This document shows positions 1 through 8,876 of a stretch of DNA of 64,000 nucleotides, in pieces. The stretch is taken from NCBI GenBank assembly GCA_023421245.1, contig JAEZTV010000002.1, forward strand, positions 1-64,000. Direction: 5' to 3'. Numbering within the stretch: the first letter of the stretch is position 1; every line of letters begins with the position of its first letter. The stretch comes from Bacillota bacterium (GTDB lineage: Bacteria > Bacillota > Clostridia > Oscillospirales > Ruminococcaceae). Below the pieces are notes generated by a model. That model had not been told where the DNA came from, made no database searches, and saw only the letters and a program-made list of their open reading frames with translations. Made by a program: the position numbers and the translations under genes.

Positions 1-35
1 AACAGTATGCGTTAGGCTTTGGTATGTGATACACG

Positions 36-66
36 GCGGCTTTGGTAAATCAAAGCCGCTATTTTA
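36..66 (+). terminator. Rho-independent terminator
   Basis: A 9-bp perfect stem (GCGGCTTTG / CAAAGCCGC) with a 6-nt loop is followed by TATTTTATT. It probably ends a gene lying left of the window, since the next start codon is at 95. Confidence 0.7.
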
Positions 67-94
67 TTCGAAACAAGATCGGAGGAGACGGACA

Positions 95-301
95 ATGAGT
101 AAATATGAGCCGCTTTGGAAGGCGATAGGTCAACGCACGGAGAACAGCTTCGCGCTGACCTATGCCGAGATCGAACAGATTCTGGGCTTTCCCATCGATC
201 ACGCCTTTTTAACCTTCAAGAAGGAGTTGCCCGCCTACGGCTACGAGGTGGGTAGGATCTCCATGAAGGCACAGGCGGTGACGTTCAAACGCTGCGTTTG
301 A
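95..301 (+). CDS. Small conserved protein, DUF7662-like
   Basis: A 68-residue soluble protein of unknown function. The start at 95 is preceded by GGAGGAGA with good spacing; an in-frame upstream start at 26 lies in the terminator and lacks such a site. The sequence has the look of the short Firmicutes proteins that read LTYAEIEQILGFPIDHSFL followed by FKKEL and a GY-VG-ISM strand, usually assigned to a DUF7662-type fold. There is no signal peptide or membrane segment. It lies 55 bp before the DUF5131 gene on the same strand and may be co-transcribed with it. The family assignment is from memory of the motif and the role is unknown. Confidence 0.65.
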   Translation: MSKYEPLWKAIGQRTENSFALTYAEIEQILGFPIDHAFLTFKKELPAYGYEVGRISMKAQAVTFKRCV

Positions 302-356
302 CAAGCGGCTGCGTTTCTGCTATCATCGGCTTCACCCATCCAAGAGGAGGAACACT

Positions 357-1079
357 ATGAACTGGGAGCCATGGACAGGCTGTTACAAAATAAGTGATGG
401 CTGCACAAATTGCTATTTTTATGGGCCATATGCAAAACGCTATGGTCAAAGCACCATACAAAAAACAGATAAATTCGATTGGCCCGCAAGGAAAAATGCA
501 AAGGGCGAATACAATATCAAAGGCAACAAAATTCTTCCAACCTGTTTTGCGACTGACTTTTTCCTGCCCGAAGCGGATGAGTGGCGTAAAGAGGTTTGGG
601 CTATTATCAAAGAAAGAACAGATATTGATTTTTTGATTTTGACAAAGCGAATTGACCGTTTCTTTGTATCGCTTCCGTCTGATTGGGGGACGGGCTATGA
701 CAATGTGAATATTGGCTGTACTGTCGAAAATCAAGCATTAGCCGATTATAGACTGCCATTATTTTTATCCTATCCGATAAAGCGGCGTTTTATTGCTTGT
801 GCCCCACTTTTAGAAATGATTGATTTAACACCGTTTCTTCATGGAGTAGACCATGTTACCGTTGGCGGTGAAACGGGACGAGAGGCTCGTACATGTAATT
901 ATGATTGGGTGCTTAATATCCGTGAGCAATGCGCAAAAGCAAATGTAACATTTTGGTTCAAAAATACAGGCTCACTTTTCAAACGTGACGGTGTAGTGGA
1001 AAAAACAAATCCATTTAAGCAAACCAGTGTGGCAAAAGGGCTTGATATTAATATTTTAGATGGAAAAAGGCTGTTTTAA
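357..1079 (+). CDS. DUF5131 family protein (radical-SAM-like Cys motif)
   Basis: A 240-residue protein beginning MNWEPWTGCYKISDGCTNCY. The N-terminal arrangement C9...C16xxC19 is the conserved cysteine set of DUF5131, a family also found in phages as Gp37/Gp68 and thought to resemble radical-SAM iron-sulfur enzymes. Other family hallmarks visible are an LTKRIDRF stretch near residue 97, a VNIGCTVENQ strand near 117, and VTVGGETGREAR near 168. GAGGAGGA precedes the start by 8 nt. The coding sequence is more AT-rich than its upstream neighbour. Its substrate is unknown. Confidence 0.8.
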   Translation: MNWEPWTGCYKISDGCTNCYFYGPYAKRYGQSTIQKTDKFDWPARKNAKGEYNIKGNKILPTCFATDFFLPEADEWRKEVWAIIKERTDIDFLILTKRIDRFFVSLPSDWGTGYDNVNIGCTVENQALADYRLPLFLSYPIKRRFIACAPLLEMIDLTPFLHGVDHVTVGGETGREARTCNYDWVLNIREQCAKANVTFWFKNTGSLFKRDGVVEKTNPFKQTSVAKGLDINILDGKRLF

Positions 1080-1477
1080 CAGGAACAAAATAGTATAAGA
1101 TATCATTACCTATTTTGTTTAATGAATCTTCTGAACGCTCCAAACGAGCACACCCTCCATAACTGATTTAAAATGTCCGTCAGAGAAAACTCACTAATTA
1201 TGTAATTGAGCCGTTGTGCCTCTACGCTGAAATAACGGATTCTTGTTTGTTATATGCCCAAAATAGTCCAGGATATCCTTGCAAAGGACGGTAAGCGGTT
1301 TCTGGTTTTCATATTGCTTGAGTCCTTTCTGCTGTGGTTGAAGTTAATCCTTTAACAGGTCTGGTTCTGACGGCGAATGCGCAGTGCCGGCAACTCTATA
1401 ACTTTTGGTTCTTTTAGCTTGGAGAAAATGAAAGAACAAAAGATGAACCGGCTGCCGTATTGGCGATGTTCATTCGC

Positions 1478-1507
1478 TTGAATGTCCCCAGACTAGAATT
1501 ATATAAG
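1478..1507 (+). promoter_or_regulatory. Weak candidate promoter for the GH3 gene; gap 1080-1553
   Basis: The 474-bp gap between the DUF5131 and GH3 genes holds no convincing gene. The best promoter candidate is TTGAAT (1478-1483), an 18-nt spacer and TATAAG (1502-1507), which would give a leader of about 40 nt ending in ACGGAGG at about 1538. I see no clear terminator in the rest of the gap. Confidence 0.3.
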
Positions 1508-1553
1508 AAAATCTTTCAAATGGTAAAAATCTATTCTACGGAGGCATCATATT

Positions 1554-3413
1554 ATGTTTCGTGTTCAATCACTCTGCGCTCTTTTGGCTGTCCTGCTTGT
1601 GCTGCTGTTTGGGTGTGCGCCGGCGGCAGAACTTACATCGCAGCCGGCCGTTTCCATCGAACTATCGCAGCCTGCAAGCTCCGAGTACACGGCCCTGCCG
1701 GCCGTAGCCCGTACGCCGCAAGAGATTGTTGCGGGGCTTACACTGGAACAAAAGGCCGCCCAGATGCTGCAGGGCGCAATCTATCGCACCAATGCAATCG
1801 AGATGGAGAAGTACGGTTTTAGCTCGGTGCTGAGCGAATCGCAACGGCAAAATCTCTCGGCTGAAAGCTGGAAAAAAACCGTTCGGGATCTACAGGCCGC
1901 GGCGCTTAAGTCGGGCGGGGCAGTCCCGTTTGTATATGGTACCGATGCCGTACACGGCAACATTAAATGCAGCGGGACGGTTGTGTTTCCGCATAATATT
2001 GGCATCGGTGCGGCAAACAACGCCGAGCTTACCTACGATATGGGCTATGCCGTGGCACAGGAGATGAAGATTTCGGGTATGCTGTGGAACTTTGCTCCTT
2101 GCGTTGCGGTTGCGACCGAACCGCGGTGGGGAAGAACCTACGAGAGCTATGCATCCGACCCCAATATTGTTACAGAGTTGGGTGTAGCGTTCTCAAAAGG
2201 TCAGCTTGACGGCGGGATAATGCCCTGCGCCAAGCACTACCTTGCGGACGGTAACATTACTTATGGCTCAGGCGAGGGGGATTATCTAATCGACAGAGGG
2301 GATGCTGCCCTTACCGAAGAGCAGGTTGACGAGCTGCTGGCGGTTTATAAATCACTCATCGATGCAGGGGTCAAAACGGTAATGGTAAGCCACAGCAGCC
2401 TAAACGGTGTAAAGCTGCATGCCCATAAGGAGCTTATCACCGATGTGCTCAAGGGAGAGCTTGGCTTTGACGGCTTTGTAGTAAGCGACTGGGAGTCGAT
2501 TCACAACATCCCCGGCGGCTCACTCAAGGAGCAGGTGATTACTGCGGTAAATGCCGGTATCGATATGCTGATGGAACCCGATCGGTACAAGGATTGCTAT
2601 AATTACATACTGGAAGCGGTAAACGAAGGGGCCATCACGCAGCAGCGTATAGACGACGCGGTAACCCGCATTATCTATGTGAAGCTGCAGATGGGGCTGT
2701 TTGACGACCCGATGCAGGAGAAGCTGACAACCGACGTAGATGAGGTTGGCAGCGAGCAGTATCGAGCACTGGCAAGGCAGCTTGTTGAGCAAAGCCTTGT
2801 GCTGCTGAAAAATGACGGGAACGCACTGCCGCTGAAGAAAGGTGCTAAGGTGCTGGTAATCGGACCTGCGGCGGACGATACCGGCGCACAGTGTGGCGGA
2901 TGGACTATCTCGTGGCAGGGCGCACAAGACTCTGCGGGCAGCCGCCATATCAAGGCAGCCAGCACCCTTTTGGATGGGCTTTGCTCAGTTGCAACAGAGT
3001 ATGACCTAACCATTATAACCGACCAATCGCAGGCATCGCAGGCGGATGTCGTGCTGCTTTGTGTGGGTGAAATCCCCTATTCCGAGTGGGAAGGCGACAC
3101 CGAGGATATGTCGATTACGGGCAAACTTGCGCTCGAAGGCAACAAAGAGGCCATTGAGATTGCAAAGCAGCTTGACAAGCCTACCGTCGCGCTGATTACC
3201 GCGGGCAGGCATGTCATTATTGACGAATATCTGGCCAACTGGGACGCGGCCGTCATGTGCTACCTACCCGGCAGTGAGGCGGATGGCATTGCAAATGTTC
3301 TGGTGGGAAAAAGTCCGTTTCGCGGTAAGCTGCCCATGCCGTGGTACCGCTCGATAGAGGATATCGGAACCGACCGCGTGCAGTTCGAACTTGGTTATGG
3401 CCTGACCTATTAA
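1554..3413 (+). CDS. Glycoside hydrolase family 3 beta-glucosidase, lipoprotein
   Basis: A 619-residue secreted glycosidase. The first 21 residues are a hydrophobic signal ending in a lipobox (LLFGC, Cys21), so the enzyme should be anchored to the outer face of the membrane. The GH3 N-domain (about residues 55-385) has VYGTDAVHG and, at residue 312, the Asp of GFVVSDWE, the expected nucleophile. The C-domain (about 400-615) has VLVIGPAADDTGAQCGGWTISWQG and ends at GYGLTY. There is no fibronectin-III tail, as in exo-1,3/1,4-beta-glucan glucohydrolases. It likely trims beta-linked oligosaccharides outside the cell. ACGGAGG lies 10 nt before the start. The gene appears monocistronic; a convergent MFS gene follows after a terminator. 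Confidence 0.92.
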   Translation: MFRVQSLCALLAVLLVLLFGCAPAAELTSQPAVSIELSQPASSEYTALPAVARTPQEIVAGLTLEQKAAQMLQGAIYRTNAIEMEKYGFSSVLSESQRQNLSAESWKKTVRDLQAAALKSGGAVPFVYGTDAVHGNIKCSGTVVFPHNIGIGAANNAELTYDMGYAVAQEMKISGMLWNFAPCVAVATEPRWGRTYESYASDPNIVTELGVAFSKGQLDGGIMPCAKHYLADGNITYGSGEGDYLIDRGDAALTEEQVDELLAVYKSLIDAGVKTVMVSHSSLNGVKLHAHKELITDVLKGELGFDGFVVSDWESIHNIPGGSLKEQVITAVNAGIDMLMEPDRYKDCYNYILEAVNEGAITQQRIDDAVTRIIYVKLQMGLFDDPMQEKLTTDVDEVGSEQYRALARQLVEQSLVLLKNDGNALPLKKGAKVLVIGPAADDTGAQCGGWTISWQGAQDSAGSRHIKAASTLLDGLCSVATEYDLTIITDQSQASQADVVLLCVGEIPYSEWEGDTEDMSITGKLALEGNKEAIEIAKQLDKPTVALITAGRHVIIDEYLANWDAAVMCYLPGSEADGIANVLVGKSPFRGKLPMPWYRSIEDIGTDRVQFELGYGLTY

Positions 3414-3479
3414 CGTGAGAGCTCTCATTGCAAGGCTTGCAATACGACTGATATAGCCGCAAAAAGCGCGGCTGCCATC

Positions 3480-3521
3480 AAAAATGCACAGCGTTTCCTT
3501 AACGGATTGCTGTGCATTTTC
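3480..3521. terminator. Bidirectional terminator between GH3 and MFS genes
   Basis: AAAATGCACAGC / GCTGTGCATTTT form a 12-bp perfect stem with a T-rich flank on both strands, between two convergent genes. Confidence 0.8.
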
Positions 3522-3561
3522 ATTTGAAACAAGATCCCGGGCAGCTCACCGCTTATATCAT

Positions 3562-4761
3562 CTAGGTTATCCTTTTGGGCAGGATACGGGCGCCTACAAT
3601 AAAAAGCAGCAATGTAAGCGCACCGGATACAGCAAACCATCTGTTGACCCCAATGACATCGGCAAAGGTACCGGAGAGTATCAGCCCCATTGGCATCGCG
3701 ATAAGCCCTATGCTGGAAGTAAACGAAAGCACCCTGCCAAGATATTTCTGCTCAATACGGGTTTGGTAAATGGCCGTTTGCACGCCGTGAAAGAATGGGC
3801 TTGTCATCCCCATGATTAGGGATAGGCCGACAAACAGCGGCAATCCTGTTGCAGGCAGCAGGCCGGTAATCAGAACACAGGCTCCGTAAGTGCCAATCGA
3901 GAGAAGAACGGCTTTAATCTGACTGATTTTCCCGCCCACAATACCTAATAAAAAGGAACCGGCAAGCATTCCCAATGAGAATACAATCTCCACGGTTCCG
4001 CTTTCGGCAACGCCGCCGCCAAACCAGGTCATCGTAATTAGCGGATATAGTGTGCCGATAGGAAAGTAGATGAAGGCGTACAGACAGCTGATGACCAAAA
4101 GCTGCAAAAGCCCTGATTCCCTGCGCAGGGCGCGAAAGCCTTCTTTGGCTTCCTGGAATATCTGCAAGCGGCAGCAAGGCTTTTCTTGTATTGCATTTGG
4201 AATATGAACCAACGAGAGAATCCCAACAGCAAGCAGCGCCCCTACCACATCCAGCAGGATAATTATATTTAGTTCCCAAATGCTAAACAGCAGCGCGGCG
4301 AGTGCAGGGCTGATTACCATGGAAAGGGACTTAAACCCCTGCGCAAAACCGGCATATTGTGTCAGTTGATCCTTCGGCACGATCGAGGGGGTCACCGCTT
4401 GCAGTGCAGGGGTGTGAAAGGCAGCGCCGATAGAGCGAAAGAACAGCACTACATAGATAAGCCAGATGGGAATCTCCCCAAACATCCCGGCGACCACCAG
4501 TACCATTCCGGCCAGCGCAATGAGAATATCGGACAGGATCATAACAGTTTTGCGGTTGTACCGGTCAATATAAACGCCGATGAACAGCCCCAGCAAAGCT
4601 TGGGGAAGAAACCCGATGAGTGTTGCAAGGGAAAGCAGCGCAGCTGATTGTGTTTTTTGCGTGATATACCAGACAATGGCCATCTGGAGGACGGAGCTGG
4701 TCAGAATGGATATGGCCTGACCTGACCATATTGTGATGAAGGTGCGCCTCCAGCTTTTCAT
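3562..4761 (-). CDS. MFS efflux transporter (MefA/Bmr3-like)
   Basis: A 399-residue integral membrane protein with about 12 hydrophobic segments spread evenly along its length. The loop after TM2 carries GVYIDRYNRKTVMILSD, the MFS motif A region (G-x-x-x-D-R-x-x-R-K), and the N-terminus (WSGQAISILTSSVLQMAIVWYI) resembles macrolide-efflux-type MFS proteins. It likely exports a drug or metabolite by proton antiport; the substrate cannot be read from sequence. The gene is preceded by its own strong promoter (4895-4923) and is not part of an operon. The length is normal for the family. Confidence 0.88.
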   Translation of the reverse strand: MKSWRRTFITIWSGQAISILTSSVLQMAIVWYITQKTQSAALLSLATLIGFLPQALLGLFIGVYIDRYNRKTVMILSDILIALAGMVLVVAGMFGEIPIWLIYVVLFFRSIGAAFHTPALQAVTPSIVPKDQLTQYAGFAQGFKSLSMVISPALAALLFSIWELNIIILLDVVGALLAVGILSLVHIPNAIQEKPCCRLQIFQEAKEGFRALRRESGLLQLLVISCLYAFIYFPIGTLYPLITMTWFGGGVAESGTVEIVFSLGMLAGSFLLGIVGGKISQIKAVLLSIGTYGACVLITGLLPATGLPLFVGLSLIMGMTSPFFHGVQTAIYQTRIEQKYLGRVLSFTSSIGLIAMPMGLILSGTFADVIGVNRWFAVSGALTLLLFIVGARILPKRIT

Positions 4762-4894
4762 TTAAAGTATCTCCTTTATATCTGTAACACGGGCGTGCTT
4801 GTATACAGCCGCGTTCTTTATCATGCGTCGCCGCACAGGCTTTCGAGTTTGTGCCGCCTGGACATGCAGTCATGCCCAAAGGTTGCTGTGTGAT

Positions 4895-4923
4895 AGTATA
4901 TTGTGTGCAGTGCTATTTGTCAA
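4895..4923 (-). promoter_or_regulatory. Promoter of the MFS gene; upstream gap
   Basis: On the minus strand, TTGACA (4923-4918), a 17-nt spacer and TATACT (4900-4895) form a near-consensus sigma-A promoter. It lies about 135 bp upstream of the MFS start. The remainder of the 384-bp gap to the CotH gene holds only the CotH terminator. Confidence 0.75.
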
Positions 4924-5071
4924 TGTCCGGCGCTATAAAACCCATAATATATACCGGCAACTACGCCTGAGATAGCTCCAGTAGCTGCTGCCCTACGCCC
5001 ACAGCGTATATGCACAAGGCTTTGGCGAATTCGATTAACAACGGCGCTGTAAAACCATTGTATAACAACAA

Positions 5072-5110
5072 GAATGGGGCAGGAGTAGCGATCTACCCTT
5101 GCCCCATTTT
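5072..5110 (-). terminator. Terminator of the CotH/DUF4956/VTC operon
   Basis: AATGGGGCA / TGCCCCATT(T) form a 9-10 bp stem with an 18-nt loop, about 35 bp downstream of the CotH stop. On the minus strand it runs into CTTGTTGTT. Confidence 0.6.
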
Positions 5111-5145
5111 ACGCAATGTCTAAAACGATGCCAGCCCTTGCCTGT

Positions 5146-7215
5146 CTAGGCCTTGCAGCTGCTTTGCACCGGGCGTCTCCGCTTATAGAAAATTACAAAC
5201 AGCAATCCGCCGAGCAGCAGCAATGTTGAGAACCCTAAGACAATCCATGTTGTTGTATCAAATCCGGACAAGCTAGCCGATGGCGCTCCGCCGATATCCG
5301 GCTGCTTCCCCTGCTGAGGAGTGTTTGCATCCCTCCGCATAGTGCCGGATTGCTCTTCGCCGCCGGCAAAGCCCCCTTGTCTGCGGGTTTGGAACATAGC
5401 AATTTGTTCTTCGGTAACGCCCAAATCTTGCAGCTCAGCTAACAGTTCCTGCGTTAATTCGCCATTTCCGGCAATCGCGATAATCTCCATTATTTTTTCC
5501 GTATTTGCTATGTTAAAGCCTGGCACAGCGCCATTCGGGCTCATGTTGTTTCTGCTGTTTTCCGCAGTATCTCCGCCGGAAAACCCTCCGAATCCGCCAC
5601 GGCCGCCGCCCATGCTGCCAAGCGCAGAAAGATTTATGCCGGACGCGTCAACAAGCGCGTCGGGGTTGGCGGTCTGCTCTGCGGTTGTAGCGGGAATGCT
5701 GCCGTCAAGCTGCCCTTCAATGCTCTGTGCGCGGAGTATGCCGAGTTTTTTTAGTTCTGCAACACCGCTCTGATAAGAGGTGAAATCATAAAACGCGGTC
5801 GGGTCGGCCTCAACATAGGAAGAGATTAAAGTGTCGAGCGAGTCAATCGTCTGGGTAAACAGACCGCTGTTAAAATACCCATCAACAATCTGCCCTAAAT
5901 AATCGTGATATAGCTCCAGATACTCGGGTACCTCAAGCAGCTTTGCCAGTATCGGTCTGTCTTCAAGGTTAATGCCCGAAACAGGCGTATCAATGGGGAA
6001 GTTTACAATCGAGGAGGTGTTGCCGGACTGAAATCCGCCAAATGCCAGATTAAAGTCCCACGGCAGCATGGTAAGCTGCCCGTCTTTTTCATACAAATAG
6101 TAATTGTGGCTCATATTAGAAACATAGCTGTCAAGATTTACAATGACTGTATGGGCAGCAAAGTACTTAAGCGTGGCCTCCACATCTACAACACTGTCAA
6201 GATCCTCACCTGCAGTTACCTTTTTCAGGGCATTGACCACGCGTGTATAATCTCGGTCGGTACTTTTGAAAACGGCATTATCAAATATGGCGGAATAACT
6301 TGAAATCTCGTCATCGGTATATTGCAGCGTGGTACCGCCGGACTGCGAGCCAAACCCTCCCCCAAACTCAGCGAGCCCACCATCCGGTTGAGCGTTTTCA
6401 CCTTGTCCTTGCCTTTGCGCAGGGGGTGAAAATCCATCCTGATTCTGCCCGCGGGATGGTGCTTGCCCCCCACCCCACAAGGGCCCCTCTCCCTTGTTTG
6501 GAGCCGCCTGTTGCGGCGGGAGGGTTTCATCCGCATTGCCGTTCTGTGTTTTCTCAAGAAAATCGTTCATCTGCCCGTTGCCGCGCATTCCCATGCTTTC
6601 GGGTTTGTAAAGCTTGCCATAATCGTTGCCGTATACGCGGGTGGCGTAGCTGTCCTCCAAAACCTCAACCGCAAGGTAGAACCCCCAAGTGGCGCCATTG
6701 ACGCTGACGTTTGAAAAGGTATAGAGCGGAGCAGCTACCCCCACATAATCCATGATGTCATAGGAAAGATATTCTTTCATATAGGTAGAATCGCCCTGCA
6801 TATTGTTTACAACAATCTTGTCAAGTCCCAACCAAGTTTGTCCGGAAACATAATGGTCAAACTCAATCTTAAAGCTATACCTGTCGGTCGTATTATCCTG
6901 GGCCACCATACTTAGACTGGAATTGCCCTTGGGCCTGATTCCTACATTTTCTATTTTTACACCGTCAATGATGACGGTGGCGGGGATGTAATCTTCGGCC
7001 GTTGCGTTATTTAGCATATCAGCCCATTCTTGTTCATCCGCTATAATCTGAATATCAAGCACCTTTGTTTTATCCATTGCAGAGGCATAGGGAGGATCCG
7101 CCGAACCGGTGATCGATTCAAAAACTGACGGCATAAAATAAGCGGTGCCTACAAATAATACCGAGGCCGCCATGAGCAGCGCCGATACTATCCCAATCCA
7201 TCTATATTTCACCAT
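5146..7215 (-). CDS. CotH kinase family protein, membrane anchored
   Basis: A 689-residue protein with an N-terminal membrane segment (about residues 7-28) and a C-terminal one (about 655-677, followed by KRRR), so most of the chain should face outside. The CotH core runs from about residue 50 to 500: GVKIENVGIRPKGNSS, then DKIVVNNMQGDSTYMKEYLSYDI, then a NLDSYVSN-MSHNYYLYE helix and MLPWDFNLAFGG carrying the metal-binding Asp. CotH proteins of spores phosphorylate coat proteins; the role of vegetative homologues is unclear. A Gly/Gln/Pro-rich linker occupies about 230-300 and a second low-complexity stretch 540-570. It is the last gene of an operon with a VTC protein and DUF4956. Confidence 0.85.
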   Translation of the reverse strand: MVKYRWIGIVSALLMAASVLFVGTAYFMPSVFESITGSADPPYASAMDKTKVLDIQIIADEQEWADMLNNATAEDYIPATVIIDGVKIENVGIRPKGNSSLSMVAQDNTTDRYSFKIEFDHYVSGQTWLGLDKIVVNNMQGDSTYMKEYLSYDIMDYVGVAAPLYTFSNVSVNGATWGFYLAVEVLEDSYATRVYGNDYGKLYKPESMGMRGNGQMNDFLEKTQNGNADETLPPQQAAPNKGEGPLWGGGQAPSRGQNQDGFSPPAQRQGQGENAQPDGGLAEFGGGFGSQSGGTTLQYTDDEISSYSAIFDNAVFKSTDRDYTRVVNALKKVTAGEDLDSVVDVEATLKYFAAHTVIVNLDSYVSNMSHNYYLYEKDGQLTMLPWDFNLAFGGFQSGNTSSIVNFPIDTPVSGINLEDRPILAKLLEVPEYLELYHDYLGQIVDGYFNSGLFTQTIDSLDTLISSYVEADPTAFYDFTSYQSGVAELKKLGILRAQSIEGQLDGSIPATTAEQTANPDALVDASGINLSALGSMGGGRGGFGGFSGGDTAENSRNNMSPNGAVPGFNIANTEKIMEIIAIAGNGELTQELLAELQDLGVTEEQIAMFQTRRQGGFAGGEEQSGTMRRDANTPQQGKQPDIGGAPSASLSGFDTTTWIVLGFSTLLLLGGLLFVIFYKRRRPVQSSCKA

Positions 7216-7230
7216 GGCGGCTGCACCTCC

Positions 7231-7902
7231 TTATGACATATAATCTCCGTTATAGCTGACAAGCGCAGCGTTTTTCACACCCGCAATCTCCTTAATGCTG
7301 CCTACGAATTTCGTAGAGCTTTCTTTTAAACGAACCTCAAAGGTGACCTCCATGCCCGAGTCGGATATTGTTTTTGATTTAATGCTGTAGCGCTTTACGC
7401 TCTGCCGAAGCTGCTTTAAAATATCATCCTCCTGCTGTTCTCCCTCGCTGCCGACAATCAAGATATAGGGTGAATCCACGCTCTTTTTGTTGACGAATAC
7501 AACAAGTATAATGCCGATAAACAGGGAGCCGAGGATTGCAAGCGGTAAAAGCCCTGCGCCAAGTACAATGCCCGCGGCAATCGACCAGAACAAAAACACA
7601 ATATCAAGAGGCTCTTTAATCGCTGTTCTAAAGCGAACGATAGACAGCGCGCCCACCATACCGAGTGACAAAATAATATTCGACGTAACCGCCAGAATAA
7701 TCAGCGTGGTGATTAAGGTTAGCCCAAGCAGCGAAACGCCGAAACCGGCTGAATACATAACGCCGGTGTATGTCTTCTTATAAACGAAAAAGATAAATAA
7801 TCCAAGTGCAAGCGCAAGCCCCATGGCAATTATCATATCAAGGGCGGAAAAGCTTGTAATGTTCTCTAGAAAGCTTGATTTAAACAGGTCGTTAAAGGTC
7901 AT
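7231..7902 (-). CDS. DUF4956 membrane protein
   Basis: A 223-residue protein with four hydrophobic segments in its first 145 residues. A conserved GALSIVRFRTAIKEPLD motif sits between TM3 and TM4, followed by a soluble C-terminal alpha/beta domain (about 145-223). This is the DUF4956 layout. The family is routinely found beside VTC polyphosphate-polymerase-like and CotH proteins, which is exactly the arrangement here. Its biochemical role is not established. It overlaps neither neighbour: the gaps are 12 bp to VTC and 15 bp to CotH, consistent with one transcript. Confidence 0.87.
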   Translation of the reverse strand: MTFNDLFKSSFLENITSFSALDMIIAMGLALALGLFIFFVYKKTYTGVMYSAGFGVSLLGLTLITTLIILAVTSNIILSLGMVGALSIVRFRTAIKEPLDIVFLFWSIAAGIVLGAGLLPLAILGSLFIGIILVVFVNKKSVDSPYILIVGSEGEQQEDDILKQLRQSVKRYSIKSKTISDSGMEVTFEVRLKESSTKFVGSIKEIAGVKNAALVSYNGDYMS

Positions 7903-7914
7903 AAATATCTCCCC

Positions 7915-8601
7915 TTATCCATAAATGCGGCAAACCGCGTATTTTGAAAACGCATGTGCATGACGGGTATTTGTTTGAATCATATCGCGAATAATGTCCG
8001 GTAAAAAATCATCGTACTTCACTTCAAGCAAAAGCACGCCGGGTGCCCCGGTACGAAGTGTCGGTGTGGTGTTATCAAACAGTCCTGTTGAATAAACCCC
8101 TGTTCGCACGTCGGAATCAAAAGTTATCCGCACGTTTCCGTAGGGGAAAATATAAGCCTCCCGCCAATAGTCAACCAATGTTTTGGGACGAAGCCGCTGA
8201 TAACGCAGTTTTGCGTAGAACTCTGTGAGCAAGGCGTTGCCGGTGCTGAGCATCCATGCGATATCTCCCGCAAGAATCTGTTCGGCCTGTTCTTTTGCAA
8301 GCTGAACAGACTGCTTGTTGCACAGACCTCTTAATTTGCTTTTCTTCTCAAGCCGGATGAAATCTCCGCTTTCGTTATAAAGCCGTATTCTGTATTTCTC
8401 ACGGTTTGTAAGCCCATATAACTTTTCTTTGAGCGCCTTGTCATCATCGTTATCAAAATACAGGCTGCGGATATGGTAACGCCCGTCTGCTCCGGCATTT
8501 GGGTCAGGCTGCGCAATTTGGCGGAGTCTTTGCCGCAGCGTATGATAATCCAGTAAATTGATGGCATGCTTATATTCATGCCGGTATTGCAGATCATTCA
8601 T
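7915..8601 (-). CDS. VTC domain protein (polyphosphate polymerase-like)
   Basis: A 228-residue soluble protein consisting of a single VTC domain, related to the catalytic tunnel domain of yeast Vtc4. Visible landmarks are RHEYKHAI at the start, HIRSLYFDNDDDKAL (near residue 44), REKYRIRLY (near 69), FIRLEKKSKLRG, RPKTLVDYWREAY, VRITFDSDVRTG, and LLLEVKYDDFLPD near 195. The basic and acidic residues of these strands line the nucleotide/polyP tunnel in the family. GGAGGT lies 6 nt before the start. It is the first gene of the operon whose promoter region carries the large inverted repeat at 8636-8708. Polyphosphate synthesis or binding is an inference from the family. Confidence 0.87.
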   Translation of the reverse strand: MNDLQYRHEYKHAINLLDYHTLRQRLRQIAQPDPNAGADGRYHIRSLYFDNDDDKALKEKLYGLTNREKYRIRLYNESGDFIRLEKKSKLRGLCNKQSVQLAKEQAEQILAGDIAWMLSTGNALLTEFYAKLRYQRLRPKTLVDYWREAYIFPYGNVRITFDSDVRTGVYSTGLFDNTTPTLRTGAPGVLLLEVKYDDFLPDIIRDMIQTNTRHAHAFSKYAVCRIYG

Positions 8602-8635
8602 GTTTTCACCTCCGTTGTGCTTATATCCTAAAATG

Positions 8636-8708
8636 CCAAGCTTAATCGAAGCTTAATAGAAAAATGAATTTTTTGTGTCGGTATTATTTAAGCTTGTATT
8701 AAGCTTGG
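8636..8708. promoter_or_regulatory. Nested inverted repeat, likely response-regulator binding site
   Basis: Two 21-bp arms (8636-8656 and 8688-8708) are perfect inverted copies of each other across a 31-bp AT-rich centre. Each arm itself contains two AAGCTTAA elements spaced 11 bp apart, about one helical turn. Tandem half-sites one turn apart are typical for OmpR/PhoB regulators, and an OmpR-type regulator is encoded just to the right. A -10-like stretch (TAGGATATAAG on the minus strand, 8630-8620) lies immediately downstream toward the VTC gene, so the left arm would cover the -35 region. Confidence 0.6.
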
Positions 8709-8824
8709 CGGAGTAAGTTTGTTTCAGAACATGAAAAATGAATCTGATTCACCGAGCATTGATATACCGTTTTATGCCGCACTTACTTCATCGAATAACC
8801 ATTCAAGCGCCGGAGACCGGCGTT

Positions 8825-8854
8825 TTCGCAGCAAAGCATGTTTTATGATATAAT
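8825..8854 (+). promoter_or_regulatory. Extended -10 promoter of the two-component operon
   Basis: TGATATAAT (8846-8854) is an extended -10 element; the -35 (TTCGCA, 8825) is poor. A small CGCCGG-AGA-CCGGCG hairpin with TTTT (8808-8826) precedes it and may act as a short terminator. Confidence 0.5.
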
Positions 8855-8876
8855 TAATAGAAAGGGAGGGCGTCCA

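Noticed and set aside
1127..1160. Possible extra LacI operator (ACGCTCCA near 1136)
   Set aside because: Only a half-site; it lacks the palindromic TGGAGCGCTCCA core and is 14 kb from the regulated genes.
4861..5070. Second promoter or small RNA between the MFS and CotH genes
   Set aside because: Apart from the MFS promoter and the CotH terminator, no conserved fold or paired elements were visible.
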